64,000 nt of DNA from JAHBXE01 sp044222195 (GTDB lineage: Bacteria > Planctomycetota > Phycisphaerae > Phycisphaerales > UBA1924): contig JBGANS010000008.1 in the NCBI GenBank assembly GCA_044222195.1, forward strand, positions 149,265-213,264. Direction: 5' to 3'. The position numbers were made by a program, and so were the translations under genes. How positions within the stretch are numbered: position 1 is the first letter of the stretch; every line of letters starts with the position of its first letter. Positions 25,859-34,826 of this stretch are shown here, piece by piece. The notes under the pieces were generated by a model. It did not search any database. It had not been told where the DNA came from and saw nothing but the letters and a program-made list of their open reading frames with translations.

Positions 25859-28420
25859 TTGTGCCTGCACTTGCTCACGATGCTGTCGCAGGATCAACCC
25901 CCCTGGTTTCCGGATCTCTTTCGGAAGCTCCTGATTTCTGACCTTGCGGTCCAGCTCCCGGGCACTCCGCTTGAGGAGGCTCCCACGATCTCCGAAGACG
26001 AGGCCCGGAGGCTGCTTGGGCGGGCTTCCGTGCTGTCCCTTGCGGCCGAGGCGCCTGAGCGGGCGGTTGCCTATGAAATTGGCACCCGATTGATCGAGTT
26101 GTTCGAGAACCGGATTCCTGGGCTCGTGTCGGCGACCGATGTTGTGCTGTCGCGAATCGGGAATTTTCCCGGCCGGCGGCTGCTTCGCAAGCGATGCGCA
26201 GGCGGCGAGGAGAACATCCCAGAAGCCCCAGCTCGCTTGGGACTTGAGCGGATCGCACGCGAACTTGAAAACACGGTGAGTGGTCCGGATCAGCGCCCCT
26301 TGCCGTTGACGGACTTTCAGCACGAGTTCCTTGCCTCGCTTGCTTCCGCGACATCCGTCAGCGTGTCGGCTCCGACGTCCGCAGGCAAGTCATTCATTCT
26401 GGGGCTCGATTTGATCCGTCGGCTTCGACGAGGCGGTCCCGCCTGCGTTGTGTATGTGGTGCCGACCCGCGCGCTGATTCGGGAGGTGACCCTCTCCATC
26501 CGGGATCATCTCCGGCGATCTGGCCTGGATGCCGTGCCGGTGCGTTCGGTGCCGTTCCCGATTGCTCAGGAGACAGCACCGCAGGGCGCCGTGTTCGTGC
26601 TGACCCAAGAACGGCTTTTGAGCCTCCTCCACTCTCGGGATGGCGATCAGTGGATAACAACGCTCGTGGTGGACGAGGCCCAAAGCATCAGGGACGAAGC
26701 GCGAGGTGTCATCCTGCAGACGGCGATCGAGGCTGTCCTAATCAAGTCTCCAGATGCCGAGGTCCATTTCGCGAGCCCGCTTACCCGAAATCCTGAATTC
26801 CTGTTGGACGTGGTCCAGCGCCGAGACGTCGGCCGATCAATGGTGCGGATGCTATCCCCGGTTTCACAGAACCTGATTCTTGTATCAGAAGTGCATCGGA
26901 AGAAGACCCGCGCCCTCGTCCAACTCGTCAGCGGCGCAGCGTCGCTCGATCTTGGCGTCCGCGAACTCGGCTTTGAGCTTCGCGGCGGAACGTACAAGCA
27001 GCGAGCGGCCCTGGCAAGGGCCGTGACACGGGATGACGAGAGCACTCTGCTCTACGCCAATGATCCGGGAGATACTGAGGAGCTGGCTGCCGCGCTCATC
27101 GAGGGCCGTGCGGTGCCTGCCGACATCGATCCCGACATTCGCGAACTTGTGGAGTTCATTCGCGCTGACATCCACCCCGAGTACCCATTGATCACCTGTC
27201 TTCCACACGGTGTCGCGTACCACTACGGTTTCATGCCAGCAATTGTCCGGGCACGTGTAGAAGACCTGTGCCGTGATGGGAAGCTTCAGTATGTGTGCTG
27301 CACCAGTACCCTCCTGCAGGGAGTCAATCTTCCCGCTCGTCACATCGTCATCGAAAACCCGAAACGCGGCGCTGGAAACCCGATGCAGCGGCGAGACTTT
27401 CTCAACCTTGCGGGCCGGGCCGGGCGCTTGCTCAGAGAATTTCACGGTAACGTGTGGTGTCTTCGCCCGGCCGACTGGGAAGAGAGATCGTTTGAGGGCG
27501 AAGCACTTCAGGACATCAGCTCCGCGATGGATACGGCGATGTCAGACGGCGGCACGATCATCCAGAAGGTACTAAACAACCAGGCGTCGGGAAAGGAGCT
27601 CGACTACGGAGAGGCAGCGCTGGGGAAAGTCTACTGCGACTTCGTACGGGGCGAGCGCGACCTTGCCGAGTCGCGATGGAAAACGGACGAGAACGCGGCG
27701 GCGCTTGGGGCCACCGCTCAGCAGGTTGCGGCCCTTCAGATCACGCTGCCGACGGAAGTTTTGGACGCGAACCGAGCCGTTCGTCCAGATCGAATGCAAT
27801 CGCTCTACATGCGGCTTCGACAGGAGCCGGAGCCGGCGAGCCTCATCCCGCTTCGGCCTGGCACTCCCGGCGCCAATGACCGGATGGGAAGCATAATTCA
27901 GACGGTGCAAGAGACACTCGGAGGCGTCGACAATAACAGCTATCTCTTTTACAAGTGGCTGGCGATCCAATGGATCTACAACAAACCACTCAGCGCCATT
28001 ATTGCCCAAAGGCTCGCGTATCTCCGGGCTCAAGGAACTGAACAGTCCCTCTCTGCGTCGATTCGTGAACTCCTCAAAACGCTTGAGGAAGCGATCCGGT
28101 TCCGATTGGTCAAGTACTACATGGCCTACAACAGCATCCTCGATCTGGTGCTTCGCGAGCGGGGAGAGACTGCTAGCGCCGACGCGCTGGAACCATTCCA
28201 TGTCTATCTGGAATGCGGTGCCTCCGATCGGATCGCGCTCAATCTGATTGCTCTCAGTCTGTCGCGAGCGACGGCGCTGGCGTTACGCGACAAGATCCAG
28301 TTCCCCGAAGACGCGACGCCTGAGGAATGCCTGGCTCGCGTTGCCGTCATCGACTTCGCCACCCTTGACATCCCCGCGCTCTGTGTCCGAGAGGTGAAGG
28401 ACCTGCTCGGAAGAGCATGA
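25859..28420 (+). CDS. hamB: HamB-like superfamily 2 helicase of Hachiman
   Basis: HamB is an SF2 DNA helicase that holds HamA in check and releases it on sensing phage DNA. The 853-residue protein has Walker A SAPTSAGKS at 170-178, a DEAQ box at 272-275, the SF2 motif VI-like NLAGRAGR at 516-523, and an alpha-helical C-terminal domain. The start TTG at 25859 has GGAG nine bases upstream; ATG 25880 is the alternative. DEAQ rather than DEAH is as seen in other HamB-type helicases. Expressed with hamA. It converges on the recombinase gene with 67 bases between. Confidence 0.8.
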   Translation: MCLHLLTMLSQDQPPWFPDLFRKLLISDLAVQLPGTPLEEAPTISEDEARRLLGRASVLSLAAEAPERAVAYEIGTRLIELFENRIPGLVSATDVVLSRIGNFPGRRLLRKRCAGGEENIPEAPARLGLERIARELENTVSGPDQRPLPLTDFQHEFLASLASATSVSVSAPTSAGKSFILGLDLIRRLRRGGPACVVYVVPTRALIREVTLSIRDHLRRSGLDAVPVRSVPFPIAQETAPQGAVFVLTQERLLSLLHSRDGDQWITTLVVDEAQSIRDEARGVILQTAIEAVLIKSPDAEVHFASPLTRNPEFLLDVVQRRDVGRSMVRMLSPVSQNLILVSEVHRKKTRALVQLVSGAASLDLGVRELGFELRGGTYKQRAALARAVTRDDESTLLYANDPGDTEELAAALIEGRAVPADIDPDIRELVEFIRADIHPEYPLITCLPHGVAYHYGFMPAIVRARVEDLCRDGKLQYVCCTSTLLQGVNLPARHIVIENPKRGAGNPMQRRDFLNLAGRAGRLLREFHGNVWCLRPADWEERSFEGEALQDISSAMDTAMSDGGTIIQKVLNNQASGKELDYGEAALGKVYCDFVRGERDLAESRWKTDENAAALGATAQQVAALQITLPTEVLDANRAVRPDRMQSLYMRLRQEPEPASLIPLRPGTPGANDRMGSIIQTVQETLGGVDNNSYLFYKWLAIQWIYNKPLSAIIAQRLAYLRAQGTEQSLSASIRELLKTLEEAIRFRLVKYYMAYNSILDLVLRERGETASADALEPFHVYLECGASDRIALNLIALSLSRATALALRDKIQFPEDATPEECLARVAVIDFATLDIPALCVREVKDLLGRA

Positions 28421-28487
28421 CGGCGGGGGTTGTTGATCCCCGGAGGGTCGTTTTTGGGGGGGTCGATTCCCCAGGCCGGGCGACACG

Positions 28488-30578
28488 TTAATCCAGATGT
28501 TCCAAGTGTACCGCGACCCAATCGTTGCCACTTGACTCCCGCGCTGCCACCGGGACCGTCAGGACCCTTGCGACCGCGCCGGAGCGCTGCTTGAATCGTA
28601 CTTCGCCGACACACCGGCGCAATGCGGCCTGCCTATTCCCCAGCGGCCCCTCCCGCAGTCGGGCCTCCAAGCCGGAGATGAACCCCGACGTCTCGTGAAT
28701 CAGGTCTCGCACCTCCGCTTTGGACAGCCCTACCCGCTCTAACGCCTCCAGCTTCGCGGCAACAGTCACCCGCTCAACATCGATTTCCCTAAGCCGCCTT
28801 TCGACCGCCGCGGTGTTCGCGGGCGTGATGTTGTCCAGCAGCCTGCGGGTCGTCGCGTCGAGTTTGTCCAGCTGTTTCTTCAGTTTCTCCTGGGTCTGCC
28901 CGACTTCGTCACCCTCGACACCCAGTAGCTTGCGAATTTCCGTGCCGAGAACGAGCTTGCCGTCCTCACCCGTGTACCGCTGGTAGTACCCCACCACCGC
29001 CCGGATCACGGCATCCTCGAACTTGAGCTGCGGCACTTCGCCCAGGTCGCACACGCTTTTGCCGCGGCGGATGTATCCTCCGCACGCGTAGTAGTAGGTC
29101 TTGACCCGTTCGCCATCGGCCGCGGCCTTGCTGCTCCGCATGGTGTAGCCCTCATACCGGCTGCCGCAACGGGCGCACGTCACGAGCTTGGATAGCAGGA
29201 ACCGGGATCGCGGCCCCGTCCACCCCCCCACCCCTCCCACCGTTCTGAACTCACGATCCCCGCCAGCAGCAGTTCCCGACCGTTGATCAACCCCGCGCTG
29301 GCTCTCTGAGGCAGGCTTTGCCTCAATCATCTGGCGCGCCATCTCCCAGGTGCGCCGCGGCAAGATGGCCGGATGCGCATCCCGGACGACGGTCCAATCA
29401 GTCGGATGGTTGTTCTCCAGACGCCGCGCCCGCACATCCTTCCGCTCGCTTGCAACACCTTCTTTGATCCTGTGGAACCGGGCGTCGGTTCTTCGGTTCC
29501 AGACCATATCCCCGCAGTAGGCCGGGTTGATCAGGATGGCCCTGACCGTGGTCATCGCCCATTGTCCGCTGTAGTGCTCCGCCCAACCCGGGCCTCGCGC
29601 GGGCGGCACCTTCTCACGGTTGAAGACATCGGCGATGGCTTTGAAGCCCCTCCCTTCCTCTATATACATGCGGTAGATCCGCCGGACGATTTCGACACGC
29701 TTGGGATCGCTGGGAATCAGGTTGCAGTGGTCTTTGCGCGAGACCGCGACGCTCTCCCCGCGTTCAAGAGTCCGGACCAGCTTCCATTTCTGGTTGAACA
29801 TCTGCTTGCGGCCATCGGGCATGTACCGCAGGTAGAACAAGAACTGCCCTGCTTGGCTCTCGTAGCGCAGGTCAAACCCGAACGGCGGTGCCCCACCCAT
29901 CCACTGCCCGGTGCCGCTCTTAGACATCAGCCCGCGAATGGTTACCTTGGATAGATCCTTTGACTCCTGACGAGCCTGCCACTGCTTGACGGGCCGGAGC
30001 AGGTCATCGGTGTAGTCGCCCGTGAAGTTCTCGCTGGCGTAGGCGACCTCGACGCCGTGGGTCTTGAGCACATGTCGGTAGTACCCAGCCTCATCGTTGT
30101 CGACGCGGCCAAAGCGCTTGACGTCATAACAGACCACGACACCAAACGCGCACTCCGGCCGCTGCGCATCGGACATCATCTGCTGGAAGGCCTTGCGGCC
30201 AACGGTGCTGGTGCCGCTGATCGCGTCGTCCACATAGCAGCGCATGAGCTTGAGATCGTGCTCGGCGCAGTAATCCTCAACAACCTTCTTCTGGTCTGGA
30301 ATCGACTGTTCCTGGCGGTCGGTTGACCTTCGAAGATACCCGACGGCCACCACGGCGCGGCGGCTATCAGGCCGTCCGCGAAACGCGGTCCGGGCTTGAG
30401 GCTCCACAATCTCCGGTTCTTCCCTTGCCCACCCGTCGGCCCGACGTTGGGCCGTGGGCCCGAGGTCGTCGAATCCTGGGGATTCGGGCCCTCCGCCCTC
30501 GACGACCCCCGCGTCGTGGCCCGTTGCGCGTCTGTTGGCCTCCCGCGCGGGTCGTTGCGGCTTTGGTCTTTTCGCCAT
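28488..30578 (-). CDS. Large serine recombinase/integrase
   Basis: The N-terminal catalytic domain shows YLRRSTDRQEQS with nucleophile Ser85; the following region is a recombinase DNA-binding domain, then the zinc ribbon CARCGSRYEGY...YYACGGYIRRGKSVC, then a coiled-coil arm (EKLKKQLDKLDATTRRLLDNI). This is the build of a phage-type large serine integrase (696 residues). An Arg/Pro/Gly-rich extension of about 75 residues precedes the catalytic domain. The start ATG at 30578 follows AAAGGAGTCC. It probably moved the neighbouring island, but attachment sites could not be identified. Confidence 0.88.
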   Translation of the reverse strand: MAKRPKPQRPAREANRRATGHDAGVVEGGGPESPGFDDLGPTAQRRADGWAREEPEIVEPQARTAFRGRPDSRRAVVAVGYLRRSTDRQEQSIPDQKKVVEDYCAEHDLKLMRCYVDDAISGTSTVGRKAFQQMMSDAQRPECAFGVVVCYDVKRFGRVDNDEAGYYRHVLKTHGVEVAYASENFTGDYTDDLLRPVKQWQARQESKDLSKVTIRGLMSKSGTGQWMGGAPPFGFDLRYESQAGQFLFYLRYMPDGRKQMFNQKWKLVRTLERGESVAVSRKDHCNLIPSDPKRVEIVRRIYRMYIEEGRGFKAIADVFNREKVPPARGPGWAEHYSGQWAMTTVRAILINPAYCGDMVWNRRTDARFHRIKEGVASERKDVRARRLENNHPTDWTVVRDAHPAILPRRTWEMARQMIEAKPASESQRGVDQRSGTAAGGDREFRTVGGVGGWTGPRSRFLLSKLVTCARCGSRYEGYTMRSSKAAADGERVKTYYYACGGYIRRGKSVCDLGEVPQLKFEDAVIRAVVGYYQRYTGEDGKLVLGTEIRKLLGVEGDEVGQTQEKLKKQLDKLDATTRRLLDNITPANTAAVERRLREIDVERVTVAAKLEALERVGLSKAEVRDLIHETSGFISGLEARLREGPLGNRQAALRRCVGEVRFKQRSGAVARVLTVPVAARESSGNDWVAVHLEHLD

Positions 30579-30689
30579 GCATGGACTCCTTTGGCCGGGC
30601 GACCCGGCTTGGCGTCCATACAGGCCTATCGGGTGCCCGAAGGCAAGGCGAGTTCGATGTACCGAAGCGATTGTGGGCAACTCGCGCCG

Positions 30690-30818
30690 TGGCACATGTG
30701 AGCACACACCCACTTGACGAATCCGGTCAGATTCGCCTTGCCATCTTGGCGAGATTCAGCCTGTATGTGCACCACGGTTCCCGTGTCGGGAACCAAGCAC
30801 TTTTCAGGAGCCCCGTTC
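30690..30818 (+). promoter_or_regulatory. Conserved leader of HARE-HTH gene A with hairpin
   Basis: This 5' segment is shared with the leader of gene B (33067-33186): CCCACTTG, ATTCGCCTTGCCAT and CTGTATGTGCACCACGG are identical. At 30776-30794 GGTTCCCG and CGGGAACC form an 8-bp hairpin with loop TGT, 25 bases before the start codon. The same hairpin in leader B differs by paired changes (see findings), so the structure, not the sequence, appears to be kept. Confidence 0.6.
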
Positions 30819-31196
30819 ATGAAGAAGAACACGAAGACCGCACCCACGCCACCCGCACCCAAGGCCAAAGAGTCGAAGCACGTAGAGCCCAAGTCCGCGG
30901 ACACGTCAACGCCGACAAAGCCGAAGCGCGAGCCAGCGACCAAGACCGGTGAAACCAAGAAGCCGCGAGCCAGCGGTCTCAATGCCGCCGCACAGGTTCT
31001 GGCAAAGAGCAAAGGGCCCATGACCTGCGGCGATCTCACCAAGCGCATCATGGATCTCGGCCTCTGGAAGACCGGTGGCAAAACGCCGTCCGCGACGATC
31101 AACGCGGCGATCCTGCGTGAGATCAAGGCCAAGGGCAAGGACTCGCGCTTCAAGCGCGCTGGACGCGGACTTTTCGCCGCGACGAAGTCGGCCTGA
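30819..31196 (+). CDS. HARE-HTH (HB1/ASXL-type) winged-helix protein A
   Basis: The 125-residue protein has a Lys/Pro/Thr-rich disordered N-terminal half and then a HARE-HTH domain: LNAAAQVLAKSKGPMTCGDL, then a helix with ILREIKAKGKDSRFKRAGRGLF. HARE-HTH domains occur in chromatin and restriction proteins of both bacteria and eukaryotes and are thought to bind DNA or RNA. AGGAG precedes the ATG at 30819. A near twin lies at 33187-33564, with similar leader and terminator, so the whole transcription unit was duplicated. Confidence 0.75.
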   Translation: MKKNTKTAPTPPAPKAKESKHVEPKSADTSTPTKPKREPATKTGETKKPRASGLNAAAQVLAKSKGPMTCGDLTKRIMDLGLWKTGGKTPSATINAAILREIKAKGKDSRFKRAGRGLFAATKSA

Positions 31197-31219
31197 ACAA
31201 TCGAGCCAATTCGCTCCTC

Positions 31220-31246
31220 GACCCCGGCACGCTCCGGGGTCTTTCT
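31220..31246 (+). terminator. Intrinsic terminator after HARE-HTH gene A
   Basis: GACCCCGG pairs with CCGGGGTC around a 6-base loop and is followed by TTTCT. It lies 23 bases after the stop and has a close counterpart at 33583-33609. Confidence 0.75.
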
Positions 31247-31265
31247 CCGGTGTAACCGAGCACAG

Positions 31266-32336
31266 TCACTCGTGCGGTATGAGGGCCCTCAGCACGTCCA
31301 TGCAGCCACGAACTCGGACTGGATCGAGCGGATATGCGTCCCGCGGATCCAGTAGATTCAAGTATGCGGTCGGAACGTCGGGGAACGATCCCTTCTGGCG
31401 CTGGTAAGTCTTGTAGCAGTACCCGTTGGACACGATCAGCGTGTGGCAGTTGGGAAATCGCTTAGCGTACTTGCGCGCTTGGTCCGGCGCGTGCACGAGA
31501 CCGTACTGGAAGCCCTTGCCCTCCAGGATTAGAACGCAGTCCTCATCGTTGGGCACTCCTTCCTTGTTGCGGCAGTACGGCCGCCGGAAGCCCGCAACGT
31601 CGATGCGCCCACCGCTTCCAGTTCCCAGTTCGATCTTCAACCTTTGCTCGGGCCAACCCAGGGCGAGCAAAAACGGCAGTATCAAAAACGACCGGGTTTC
31701 GTGCTCCCGCACATCTTCCCATTCGCACTCGGTGTAGTAGTACTTCGCTAAGAGCCGGATTCGGCGCAGCGTGGTCGTCAGTTCATCGGCCGCCGCGGGG
31801 CGCAGTCCATGACGCACAAGAAACTCGAGAATGTCATCATCACTTACGCGCTTCGTGGGCGCCGGCTCGGGCGCAACGGAACGCATGGGCGAAGTCCGAG
31901 AAAGCAGCTTACGAACCTTCTCACACGCTTCGCGATCGCGGAGCCTGCGCAACGTTCCGCGCGTCAGGCCCTGAACAGCAACGGGAGCGGGAAGTGCGTG
32001 CCACTCAACGAAGCAGTACCCGGGCAGGTTCCAGCCGTCGAAGTCCGTAAGCCACTGTTTGTCGCCGGTTCCCGAGCAGCGCCCATCTCGCTCCACGACA
32101 CGGCCGACCGCTGCAACCTTGGAAAGTCCGGACCGGAGGACGATCACATCGCCCGGACGCACGCTTTGGATGGTGGCGATGTACTTGTCATCGCCGACGA
32201 ACGCCAGCCCATGCCGCAGGAACGCATCCGAATAGTCCCGACTCGACGATCCGGCCGCCACCTGCCAGTACCGCGATGGCGCACTCGCGACATTCGCGTT
32301 CGCGATTGCTCGCGGCAAACCTTTCTTGAGGCTCAT
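31266..32336 (-). CDS. PUA/EVE-like domain fused to an HsdR-N-type PD-(D/E)XK nuclease
   Basis: Residues 20-115 (RYWQVAAGSSSRDYSDAFLR, then VRPGDVIVLRSG) resemble a PUA/EVE-type domain, a fold that often recognises modified bases. Residues 195-310 match the restriction-enzyme HsdR N-terminal nuclease: ETRSFLILPFLLALGWPEQ, Asp246 in GRIDVAGF and Glu272-Gly-Lys274, forming a D...ExK active site. The combination suggests a modification-dependent (type IV-like) restriction nuclease. It follows the 162-residue nuclease-like gene by six bases on the same strand. Domain naming for the N-terminal half is inference; the nuclease motif is seen directly. Confidence 0.7.
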   Translation of the reverse strand: MSLKKGLPRAIANANVASAPSRYWQVAAGSSSRDYSDAFLRHGLAFVGDDKYIATIQSVRPGDVIVLRSGLSKVAAVGRVVERDGRCSGTGDKQWLTDFDGWNLPGYCFVEWHALPAPVAVQGLTRGTLRRLRDREACEKVRKLLSRTSPMRSVAPEPAPTKRVSDDDILEFLVRHGLRPAAADELTTTLRRIRLLAKYYYTECEWEDVREHETRSFLILPFLLALGWPEQRLKIELGTGSGGRIDVAGFRRPYCRNKEGVPNDEDCVLILEGKGFQYGLVHAPDQARKYAKRFPNCHTLIVSNGYCYKTYQRQKGSFPDVPTAYLNLLDPRDAYPLDPVRVRGCMDVLRALIPHE

Positions 32337-32342
32337 TGCGGT

Positions 32343-32831
32343 TCACTTCTCCTGGCTCGCCGTCGCGATGCGGGCTTGCCACTGCTCTGGCGTGGTCATG
32401 CGGAACGATTCCAGACGCTGAGCGAGCCGTTGGCCCACTCGCGTCACAGTGTACTTTCCGCGATTCCAGGAGTCGGTTTTGGTCCACCCGGCATCTTCCG
32501 CAACCCGCAGGCACTCGCCGAACGTCATCGCAAAGAACTGTTCTTTACCGGGCTCGCCAAGGTGCCAAAGGTGCACAATGAGCAGGCCCGCGATGGACTG
32601 GTACTTGCGATCGATGCCGAAGCACGTCGTGGTCGCCGCCTTAAGCTGGATCGGGAAGGCCTGAAATCTCCCCGGAGCCCGCTCCGCGTAGGCGATGACA
32701 TCGACACCCCGGTCGCGAAACGGGATAGCGACCTCCAGGCCCGCCCGGATCAGCTCTTCGATCAAGCGATGGCGGCCGCGGATCTCGATGAGTTGGGTGT
32801 CGCGAGGGGATAGGGTGGGGCGAGATTCCAT
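32343..32831 (-). CDS. Small PD-(D/E)XK-like protein of a widespread uncharacterised family
   Basis: A 162-residue protein with RDRGVDVIAY (Asp44) followed by PIQLKA (Gln62, Lys64), the layout of a minimal PD-(D/E)XK nuclease core in which Glu is replaced by Gln. The rest (FGIDRKYQSIAGLLIVHLWHLG) resembles a common bacterial family of unknown function of similar length. It is transcribed first, six bases before the larger nuclease gene, and the pair sits between the two HARE-HTH units. Whether it cuts DNA is unknown. Confidence 0.65.
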   Translation of the reverse strand: MESRPTLSPRDTQLIEIRGRHRLIEELIRAGLEVAIPFRDRGVDVIAYAERAPGRFQAFPIQLKAATTTCFGIDRKYQSIAGLLIVHLWHLGEPGKEQFFAMTFGECLRVAEDAGWTKTDSWNRGKYTVTRVGQRLAQRLESFRMTTPEQWQARIATASQEK

Positions 32832-33066
32832 CGGCGGGTGTCACATTCGGCGCATTGTCTGTGGCTCTCTTGTCTGCGGTGCCGCAGGCTGCTCAGCCTG
32901 TGACGCACCGCTCCTGACCGTAGGTCTCAAGGAACTGCCGTGCCTCTCCGGGAATCGTCGTGACAATCCAGTGTGGTACTTTCAGCCCGCACAATCGAGC
33001 CTGAGCCAGTTGCTGCACCTTGTGCGACGCCGCAAAGTTGCGAGCCGGATGGTTCAGCCACTGCGC

Positions 33067-33186
33067 ACGTGGGCAACCACCCACTTGCGCAATCCTGCGG
33101 ATTCGCCTTGCCATGTTCGGGGTGTCGCTCCTGTATGTGCACCACGGGCCCTGTGTCGGGGCCCGCACTTTCAGAAGGAGCACACT
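33067..33186 (+). promoter_or_regulatory. Conserved leader of HARE-HTH gene B with hairpin
   Basis: This leader matches that of gene A over about 120 bases. The hairpin at 33146-33164 is GGGCCCTG/CGGGGCCC with loop TGT, at the same place as in A. An upstream dyad (AATCC/GGATT) is also shared in form. AGAAGGAG lies just before the GTG start. Confidence 0.6.
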
Positions 33187-33564
33187 GTGAAGAAGAGCAC
33201 ATCGAAGAAGTCCGGAGGCCAGTTCACCGTCATCGCGAAGGACGAGCTGAAGCCTCACACGGTCACTGATGCCACGGGCGACCGCACGAAGCCTCCCAAG
33301 CCGAAGGCTGACAAAGCCAAGAGCTCCAAGCGGCTCAGCGGATTGGATGCCGCAGCGCACGTGCTGGCCAAGAGCAAGCAGCCCTTGAGCTGCGGCGATC
33401 TCACCTCGAAGATCCTGGAACTGGGCCTGTGGAAGACCGACGGCAAGACGCCTGCGGCCACGATCCACAGCGCCATCGTCCGCGAGATCAAGGACAAGGG
33501 AGCCTCGGCGCGCTTCAAGAAGGTTGGACGCGGACTCTTCGCCACAGGCAAATCGACCCGCTGA
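33187..33564 (+). CDS. HARE-HTH (HB1/ASXL-type) winged-helix protein B
   Basis: Also 125 residues, with a Lys-rich N-terminus and the HARE-HTH domain LDAAAHVLAKSKQPLSCGDL to KGASARFKKVGRGLF, very close to gene A in the domain and different in the tail. The GTG at 33187 is chosen because AGAAGGAG sits six bases before it and the protein then has the same length and beginning as A. It is transcribed toward the 355-residue gene on the other strand. Confidence 0.75.
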   Translation: MKKSTSKKSGGQFTVIAKDELKPHTVTDATGDRTKPPKPKADKAKSSKRLSGLDAAAHVLAKSKQPLSCGDLTSKILELGLWKTDGKTPAATIHSAIVREIKDKGASARFKKVGRGLFATGKSTR

Positions 33565-33582
33565 CTTCCGCCGGCGCATGAT

Positions 33583-33609
33583 CGACCCCGGGCACTCCGG
33601 GGTCGTTCT
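33583..33609 (+). terminator. Intrinsic terminator after HARE-HTH gene B
   Basis: CGACCCCGG and CCGGGGTCG form a 9-bp stem with a 5-base loop followed by TTCTT, 18 bases after the stop. It is the counterpart of the terminator after gene A. Confidence 0.75.
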
Positions 33610-33739
33610 TCGGTGTTATCGAACTTGGTCGCACGCTGGAGCTGAGGGCGCTCAGTACTGGCATCCCCCCCCGCTGTGCGTCGCGGGTGCCTACTTAACG
33701 CGCGGTGACGACCATCGGCCCGCAGATAGCGTCACGCCT

Positions 33740-34807
33740 TCACGGGGCTGCCGGGGGTTCCGGAGCTGGTGGCGTGCAGGACAGTGTGGGTTCGTAACGG
33801 CCATAGCCCCGCTTCTCAGGGTCGAACCCGAATCCAAGGTAGTTCTTGTAAAATGCCAGGTGCCTGCCGAACCCGCGGTGGATGTGCATCAGCGGTCTCG
33901 ATCCGTCGTCATAATCGGCGTAAGTACCGATCACGGCGCTGAAGGCATCCCGGCCGGTGTTGGACGCGATCTGAAAGGCGTAGGTCCCGACCGATCTCAT
34001 ACAAAAGTAGTGTCTCAGGTACTTGAACTTGATGGAGACCTTCTTCCTTCCATCGGTGGGAAAGGAGACCAAGCCAGTCAGCCACCCCGCAAGCTGCGTG
34101 GCTTGAGCCGCATTGAACCCCACCTCCAGCACTGACTCGTCCGTCAGACCGAGGGGTTTGTACTGCTTGCTGTGCTCGATCTTCCACAAGATCTCATGGG
34201 TGGTGCGAGGGAAGGCACATCCCCAGATCCAGGTGTACCCATCGGAGTGGAAGGCGTCACCGAACTCCTTCAGGGCGGCGGCATCCATGGTCGGAGCGAT
34301 GAAGTCCTTGGAGGCCCGCGGATCCTTGTCGTCGCCGTCGCGGGCGGCGCTCGGCTCATCGTCAAAGCTGTTGACGAGCACCGGTCCACCATAGAACCCG
34401 TGCGCGAAGAAGCTCAACTCTTTGAGGGTGTGCTGCCGGGCCGGATCGGCGCCGATGGCACGCACGACCGCGTAGACGTTGAGAACGGAGAGAATGTCAC
34501 TCAGGCCCTTCTTCAGCCTGAAGTGCGTTTCGCCGTCGCTGTCGGTCGACCGGTCATAGTCGGCCTTGGTGATCCCGCGAATCCCCGCCGGCGTCGCATC
34601 ACCCGACACCTCGGTCCGCTTACCGTCCGGATAGGTTACGGTGTGGGTCTCGATCTTGCCCTTGCGGAAGTCGACCGTCACAAAGAACAACTCTTCGTGC
34701 CGGTGATTCGCGGCGACAATCTGCTTTCGGCGATTGTCGCAGAACTCCCGAAATGAAACTCCCTTGAACTCGTAGTCAACGCCCGCGACCAGAACATAGG
34801 TGTCCAT
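33740..34807 (-). CDS. Unrecognised protein with possible caspase-like His/Cys pair
   Basis: I do not recognise this 355-residue family. It has LSFFAHGFYGGPVLVNSF (His136) and, 61 residues later, DGYTWIWGCAFPR (Cys197). A hydrophobic strand ending in HG, then a strand ending in Cys, is the arrangement of clan CD proteases (caspases, CHAT), so a protease is possible but not shown. No signal peptide is seen; the C-terminus is Pro-rich. It lies 19 bases after the 975-residue gene on the same strand and is surely its operon partner. Confidence 0.6.
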   Translation of the reverse strand: MDTYVLVAGVDYEFKGVSFREFCDNRRKQIVAANHRHEELFFVTVDFRKGKIETHTVTYPDGKRTEVSGDATPAGIRGITKADYDRSTDSDGETHFRLKKGLSDILSVLNVYAVVRAIGADPARQHTLKELSFFAHGFYGGPVLVNSFDDEPSAARDGDDKDPRASKDFIAPTMDAAALKEFGDAFHSDGYTWIWGCAFPRTTHEILWKIEHSKQYKPLGLTDESVLEVGFNAAQATQLAGWLTGLVSFPTDGRKKVSIKFKYLRHYFCMRSVGTYAFQIASNTGRDAFSAVIGTYADYDDGSRPLMHIHRGFGRHLAFYKNYLGFGFDPEKRGYGRYEPTLSCTPPAPEPPAAP

Positions 34808-34826
34808 AGCACGTTACCGATACCAG

